Source: CAZLKN01 sp964560135
Lineage (GTDB): Bacteria; Actinomycetota; JAICYB01
Assembly (NCBI GenBank): GCA_964560135.1
Contig: CAZLKN010000094.1
Coordinates: 1 to 8,071, forward strand
DNA length: 8,071 bases
Direction of reading: 5' to 3'
Below, piece after piece: positions 5,497 through 8,071 of this stretch (position 1 is its first letter; each line of letters begins with the position of its first letter). The notes below the pieces were generated by a model. It did no database searches. It saw only the letters and a list, made by a program, of their open reading frames with translations, and was not told the origin of the DNA. A program made the translations under genes and the position numbers.

Positions 5497-6120
5497 ATGG
5501 CTGCACGATTCCCGAAGATGATCCGCATGTTCGTCGCTCTTGCCCTCCTGATGACGGGGATGGCGTGTGGCCGCGGAGAAGATCCCGTCCTCGCGCCTCC
5601 GTCACCGGAACCCGGGGTCGAGGCCACACCCACCCCCGAGCCGCTGGAAGACCCGAGCTGCGAAGCCCGCACCGGCGGGGACCGGGACGCGGCCATGTTC
5701 CTGAGCGACGTCCGCGTCGCCGCGCACGGCAGCTACGACCGCGTGGTGTTCGAGTTCGAGCCGCACGAGGGCCAATCGGCGTCGGTTCCCTACTACGAGA
5801 TCGCCGAGACCGAGCCGCCGCTGACCGAGGACCCGACCGGCCGGGAGCTCGACGTCGAAGGATCGGCGTTCCTGGAACTGAGGTTCTGGGCCTCCGGCGT
5901 GGACCTGTCCGGTGAGGAGCCACGCGCCGTGTACACGGGCCCGCGGAGCCGGACGCCGTCGGAGACAGCGGTGCTCCGCGAGGTCCGGGAGGGCGGCGAC
6001 TTCGAGAACACGATGACCTGGTACCTCGGGCTCGAGCAACGCGCCTGCTTCGTCGTGACGACGCTGGACGGACCGACCCGCCTGATCGTCGACATGGACG
6101 CCCTGGGCCAGGGGTCGTAG
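5497..6120 (+). CDS. Probable lipoprotein with AMIN-like domain
   Basis: A 207-residue exported protein. Residues 1-24 look like a lipoprotein signal: positive MAARFPKMIR, hydrophobic MFVALALLMTGMA, then Cys24. The lipobox is not classical (Gly at -3, Met at -2), so simple secretion is possible. Residues 25-60 are a Pro/Glu/Thr-rich tether. Residues 65-201 resemble the AMIN-like domain of actinobacterial lipoproteins: DVRVAAHGSYDRVVFEFEP, PYYEIAETEPPLTEDPTGREL, GSAFLELRF, AVYTGPR, FENTMTWYLGL and PTRLIVDMD. Family members are thought to sit on the cell surface; function is unknown. Cys55 and Cys184 could form a disulfide. The ATG at 5497 has AGGAGG 9 bases upstream; a GTG directly before it would add one residue. 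The frame is open far upstream, but that part is the antisense shadow of the minus-strand gene. Confidence 0.85.
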   Translation: MAARFPKMIRMFVALALLMTGMACGRGEDPVLAPPSPEPGVEATPTPEPLEDPSCEARTGGDRDAAMFLSDVRVAAHGSYDRVVFEFEPHEGQSASVPYYEIAETEPPLTEDPTGRELDVEGSAFLELRFWASGVDLSGEEPRAVYTGPRSRTPSETAVLREVREGGDFENTMTWYLGLEQRACFVVTTLDGPTRLIVDMDALGQGS

Positions 6121-6153
6121 GCGGTGGGTTCGCGCTCCGGCGGCTGCGGTGCA

Positions 6154-6159
6154 TAGGCT
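6154..6159 (+). promoter_or_regulatory. -10 element giving a probable leaderless start
   Basis: TAGGCT fits TAnnnT and ends 7 bases before the ATG at 6167, so transcription should begin at or next to the start codon. No ribosome binding site is found between, as expected for a leaderless mRNA. TTCGCG (6129-6134) is a weak -35 candidate at 19 bases. Confidence 0.55.
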
Positions 6160-6166
6160 CTGGGCC

Positions 6167-7027
6167 ATGAGCGACGTCCGTGAGACCTCACGCCGGCTCC
6201 GCGACCTCTGCGAGCCGATCGCCGGATCCGTCTACTTCGCGCCCGAGGCGATCACGGCCTACGAGGAGATCGGCCTCAACTACATCTCGGGGTACTTCAC
6301 GTCCCGGTCGGCGTGCCTCGGCAGGCCCCCGGCCGAGCTGGTGGTGGCGACCTTCGGCGTGTTCGCGCCCCACGTCGTGCACGAGGCGATCCGGCGCGGC
6401 TGGGCCGCCACCACACCCGAAGCCGTCCTGGAGGCGCGGGGGCGCGGCGCCACAGCGTGCCTGCGCCGCATCCTCGGTGAGCCCGATACGGCGCGGCCCG
6501 TGGAGATCCTGCGGGAGGTCATGGAGTCGGTGACACCGGTGGGCCGTCCGATCTTCGCCGGCCTGCGTTCGCTGCCCTTCCCGGACGATCCCGTGGGCGC
6601 GCTCTGGCGCGTGTGCGACTACGTGCGGGAGCGCCGCGGCGACGCTCACGTGACGGCGTGGACGGCGGCCGGTGTGGACCCCGTGGAGATCACCCTGCTC
6701 ACCGAGCTCTTCTGGGGCCTGGAGCCCGGCGCCTACGTCGGCACCCGCGGATGGCGGACCGAGGAGGTCGAGGCCGCCAACCGGCGCGTCGAGGAACGGG
6801 GCTGGATCCGTGACGGCGCGTTCACCCCGGAAGGGCGCGCGCTGCGGCGTGCGATCGAGGACGCCACCGACCGGATGGACGCGGACGTCGTCGAAGCGCT
6901 CGGGGGCCGGGCCGAGGAGCTGTTCGGGCTCCTGGAACCGTGGACGGACGCCGTCCTGGAGGCGGGGGCCTACCCCGCCGACCCCCGCAAGGTGTGGCGC
7001 CACGACGACCGCGTCGAGGCACCCTAG
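6167..7027 (+). CDS. SCO6745-family protein
   Basis: A 286-residue soluble protein of the actinobacterial SCO6745 family, annotated by similarity as having a helix-turn-helix-like C-terminal part; no biochemical function is known to me. The family layout is visible: LCEPIAGSVYFAPEAITAYEEIGL at the start (here quoted as LCEPIAGSVYFAPEA, 14-28), GYFTSRSACLG (42-52), AELVVATFGVFAPHVV (56-71), VGRPIFAGLRSLPFPDDPVGALW (GRPIFAGLRSLPFPDD at 126-141), a GDAHVTAW segment (158-165), GTRGWRTEEVEAANRRVEERGW (TRGWRTEEVEAANRR at 193-207) and TPEGRALRRAIEDATDRM (220-237). Segment 195-240 resembles the winged-helix part of MarR-like proteins. The ATG at 6167 is chosen over the GTG at 6149 because a -10 box lies between them. 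It stands alone, 46 bases after the lipoprotein gene. DNA binding is an inference. Confidence 0.85.
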   Translation: MSDVRETSRRLRDLCEPIAGSVYFAPEAITAYEEIGLNYISGYFTSRSACLGRPPAELVVATFGVFAPHVVHEAIRRGWAATTPEAVLEARGRGATACLRRILGEPDTARPVEILREVMESVTPVGRPIFAGLRSLPFPDDPVGALWRVCDYVRERRGDAHVTAWTAAGVDPVEITLLTELFWGLEPGAYVGTRGWRTEEVEAANRRVEERGWIRDGAFTPEGRALRRAIEDATDRMDADVVEALGGRAEELFGLLEPWTDAVLEAGAYPADPRKVWRHDDRVEAP

Positions 7028-7075
7028 AGGCTCCCGAGCGCAGCGGCGGCGCGGATCCGGTACCTGGCTCGTCGG

Positions 7076-7110
7076 CGAGCCGTCGTGTCGATGGGACACG
7101 AGCCGTCGTG
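7076..7110. promoter_or_regulatory. Operator-like dyad and direct repeat upstream of the DUF6226 gene
   Basis: Between the SCO6745 gene and the DUF6226 gene, TCGTGTC (7083-7089) and GACACGA (7095-7101) form a perfect 7-bp inverted repeat around 5 bases. The 12-mer CGAGCCGTCGTG occurs twice (7076-7087 and 7099-7110), start to start 23 bases, and its second copy sits in a smaller dyad CACGA-GCCG-TCGTG (7097-7110). This layout is typical of a site for a dimeric repressor. A TACCGT (7113-7118) just downstream may be the -10 box. The binding protein is unknown. Confidence 0.45.
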
Positions 7111-7166
7111 CCTACCGTTCTCGCGGGCGAACCGGCATGCTGGGGTGCACGAGGGGAGGGATGACC

Positions 7167-7700
7167 ATGGGACGACGGCGCAGGGGCCAGCCTCCTGCCA
7201 AGGCCTACTCGAGGGTGACGAACCCCGAGCGATACGCGGTCCTGCACGACCACGCCCTCCGGCTCCTCCGGGACCTCGAGTCACGATTCGACGTCGAACG
7301 CGTAGAGGGCTACGACATCGATCCCGACCTGGAGCCCCCTGAGCCTGCCCGTCCGACAGTACGGCTCGAGCCGATTGATCCGGGAGCTGCGCCGGTCACC
7401 ATCGCCTTCACGCGCTTCCCCGGTCTGGTCGTCCGCCGGGGGACGGAGCACATCCGCTCCTACCCGGTGTGCGGATGCGACGGGTGCGACGAGTCCCCCG
7501 AGGAGCTCCTGGCCTACCTGGATGAGCAGGTTGGAGCCGCCGTGTCGGGCACCTTCAGGGAGCATCCTCCTTTTGGACAACCGGTGCGTGGGCGACGCCT
7601 CCACCGCGTCGTCGGGGTGCGCAGGGCCCTCGTCCGTCCGCATGCTCCACCGCCCCGCGCACAGGAGGTACGTGTGTGGAGGCCATGGCCGGAACGGTAG
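7167..7700 (+). CDS. DUF6226-family protein, 3' part possibly frameshifted
   Basis: A 177-residue cytoplasmic protein of unknown function. Residues 12-135 match DUF6226 proteins of actinobacteria: AYSRVTNPERYAVLHDHALRLL (YSRVTNPERYAVLH at 14-27), FDVERVEGYDID (41-52), ARPTVRLEPIDPGAAPVTIAF (61-81), FPGLVVRRGTE (84-94), the hallmark PVCGCDGCDES (100-110, Cys102, 104, 107) and SGTFREH (127-133). It ends in VWRPWPER, also family-like. Between, residues 134-168 are Arg- and Pro-rich with poor GC at third positions, while another frame of 7562-7670 has strongly coding-like third positions; see the finding. The start at 7167 is chosen because GGGAGG (7154-7159) is 7 bases upstream; the ATG at 7161 is also in frame but too close. 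Three clustered cysteines could bind a metal. It is followed by a small membrane protein after 19 bases. Confidence 0.8.
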   Translation: MGRRRRGQPPAKAYSRVTNPERYAVLHDHALRLLRDLESRFDVERVEGYDIDPDLEPPEPARPTVRLEPIDPGAAPVTIAFTRFPGLVVRRGTEHIRSYPVCGCDGCDESPEELLAYLDEQVGAAVSGTFREHPPFGQPVRGRRLHRVVGVRRALVRPHAPPPRAQEVRVWRPWPER

Positions 7701-7719
7701 CCCAGCAGGAGGGGATCGG

Positions 7720-7932
7720 ATGGAAACTGCGGTCGCAGCAGGATCCGAATACGCCGTCGGCTGGGGGACGCTGGCGCTGATCAACGCCGGCCTCGCTCAA
7801 ACCAAGGACAGGAGCGGGCTGAACTGGTTCCTGCTCTCGCTGCTCATAGGCCCCCTGGCGACGTTCATCCTTGTCGCGTTTATCTCGAAGCCCGAGCCTC
7901 GATCGGACTCGTCTCGGTCCACGCCCCCGTAG
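7720..7932 (+). CDS. Small membrane protein, 70 residues
   Basis: No family recognised with confidence. The ATG at 7720 has AGGAGGGG (7707-7714) 5 bases upstream. Residues 12-26 (AVGWGTLALINAGLA) are mildly hydrophobic, AQTKDRSGLNW (26-36) is a polar turn, and FLLSLLIGPLATFILVAFI (37-55) is a clear transmembrane helix; the tail KPEPRSDSSRSTPP is polar. The NAGLAQTKDRSGLNWFLL-SLLIGPLATF pattern is of a kind often seen in short actinobacterial and phage-associated membrane proteins. It is likely cotranscribed with the DUF6226 gene (19-base gap), and a terminator-like hairpin follows 54 bases after the stop. An in-frame GTG at 7672 with its own AGGAGG would give a 16-residue longer form; the ATG is better placed. 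Confidence 0.65.
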   Translation: METAVAAGSEYAVGWGTLALINAGLAQTKDRSGLNWFLLSLLIGPLATFILVAFISKPEPRSDSSRSTPP

Positions 7933-7986
7933 CGCCGGCCGTGGCTCCCGAAGTCGGTTCACATGCCGTCGTTCCGCTCGTCCCAG

Positions 7987-8011
7987 AAGGAAGGGCGTCC
8001 GCTTCTTTTTT
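7987..8011 (+). terminator. Probable intrinsic terminator
   Basis: GAAGGG (7990-7995) pairs with CC-CTTC (7999-8005, one bulged G at 8001) around a 3-base loop, and the stem extends by AAG against the first Ts. It is followed by six Ts (8006-8011), the only such tract in the window. It would end the transcript of the DUF6226 and small membrane protein genes. An alternative stem, AGAAG (7985-7989) with CTTCT (8002-8006), gives the same result. Confidence 0.6.
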
Positions 8012-8023
8012 GTCACTGGTGGC

Positions 8024-8032
8024 TGCTAGGAT
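8024..8032 (+). promoter_or_regulatory. Extended -10 promoter for a downstream gene
   Basis: TGCTAGGAT combines a TGn extension with TAGGAT, a strong actinobacterial -10. Start of transcription would be near 8039. TTGTCA (8010-8015) looks like a -35 but is only 11 bases away, so the extended -10 probably does the work. The leader holds a short hairpin, TCTCC (8046-8050) with GGAGA (8058-8062), and the gene itself is beyond the window edge. Confidence 0.55.
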
Positions 8033-8071
8033 TCGGGTATCTGGTTCTCCGTCTTTGGGAGAGGTGTCCCT

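Larger units (their letters stand above)
7933..8071. other. Intergenic region at the window end
   Basis: The 139 bases after the small membrane protein hold no coding frame that I can support. They contain the T-tract terminator and the extended -10 promoter described separately, and mark a transcription unit boundary. Confidence 0.6.

Noticed and set aside
6672..7160. Upstream extension of the DUF6226 frame
   Set aside because: It runs out of frame through the SCO6745 gene and across an intergenic dyad; no start signal.
8010..8015. TTGTCA as a -35 box
   Set aside because: It is 11 bases from TAGGAT, too close for sigma-70 spacing, and it lies in the terminator T tract.
1..8071. CRISPR array, tRNA, rRNA, insertion sequence or defence system
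   Set aside because: No regular repeat-spacer pattern, no cloverleaf or rRNA-like stretch, no transposase motifs or terminal repeats were seen on either strand.

Overview
The window is very GC-rich, with GC-heavy third codon positions, AGGAGG-type ribosome binding sites, GTG/TTG starts, and -10 boxes of the TAnnnT type. Several genes belong to families mostly known from Actinomycetota: an acyl-CoA carboxylase alpha chain with fused biotin carrier domain, an SCO6745-like protein, a DUF6226-like protein and an AMIN-like lipoprotein. I infer a high-GC actinobacterial chromosome. The exact lineage cannot be read from this stretch.

Layout. Positions 2-4860 form a plus-strand run of six tightly spaced genes: a biotin carboxylase/biotin carrier protein whose first few codons lie outside the window, a glyoxalase-II-like metallo-beta-lactamase hydrolase, larE (sulfur transferase), a stand-alone NIL-domain protein, a CvpA-CAP membrane fusion and infA (translation initiation factor IF-1). 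The hydrolase and larE overlap by 4 bases, larE and NIL are 4 bases apart, and the CvpA-CAP ribosome binding site lies inside a small GAAA-loop hairpin just after the NIL stop codon. infA has a TANNNT -10 box of its own, a TTG start and a basic N-terminal extension of about 33 residues.

A minus-strand gene (4851-5378) converges on infA. Their stop codons share a perfect 16-base palindrome. It encodes an alanine-rich helical protein with 22-residue repeats. It is divergent from a plus-strand lipoprotein gene (5497-6120) across a 118-base promoter region. Next come an SCO6745-family gene (6167-7027) with a leaderless-type start, an intergenic region carrying a dyad and a direct repeat (7076-7110), a DUF6226-family gene (7167-7700) that may carry compensating frameshifts near its 3' end, and a 70-residue membrane protein (7720-7932). 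The window ends with a likely terminator and an extended -10 promoter for a gene beyond the edge.

How the genes fit together. The 1777-3492 trio is a plausible small sulfur- or thiol-handling unit, but this rests on family membership and spacing only; larB and larC are absent from the window. No mobile element, CRISPR array, tRNA or rRNA was seen. I did not find a clearly new multi-gene system. The most unusual items are the extended IF-1 outside a ribosomal-protein operon, the palindromic shared stop, the 22-residue repeat protein, the hairpin over the CvpA-CAP ribosome binding site and the possible frameshifted DUF6226 gene.
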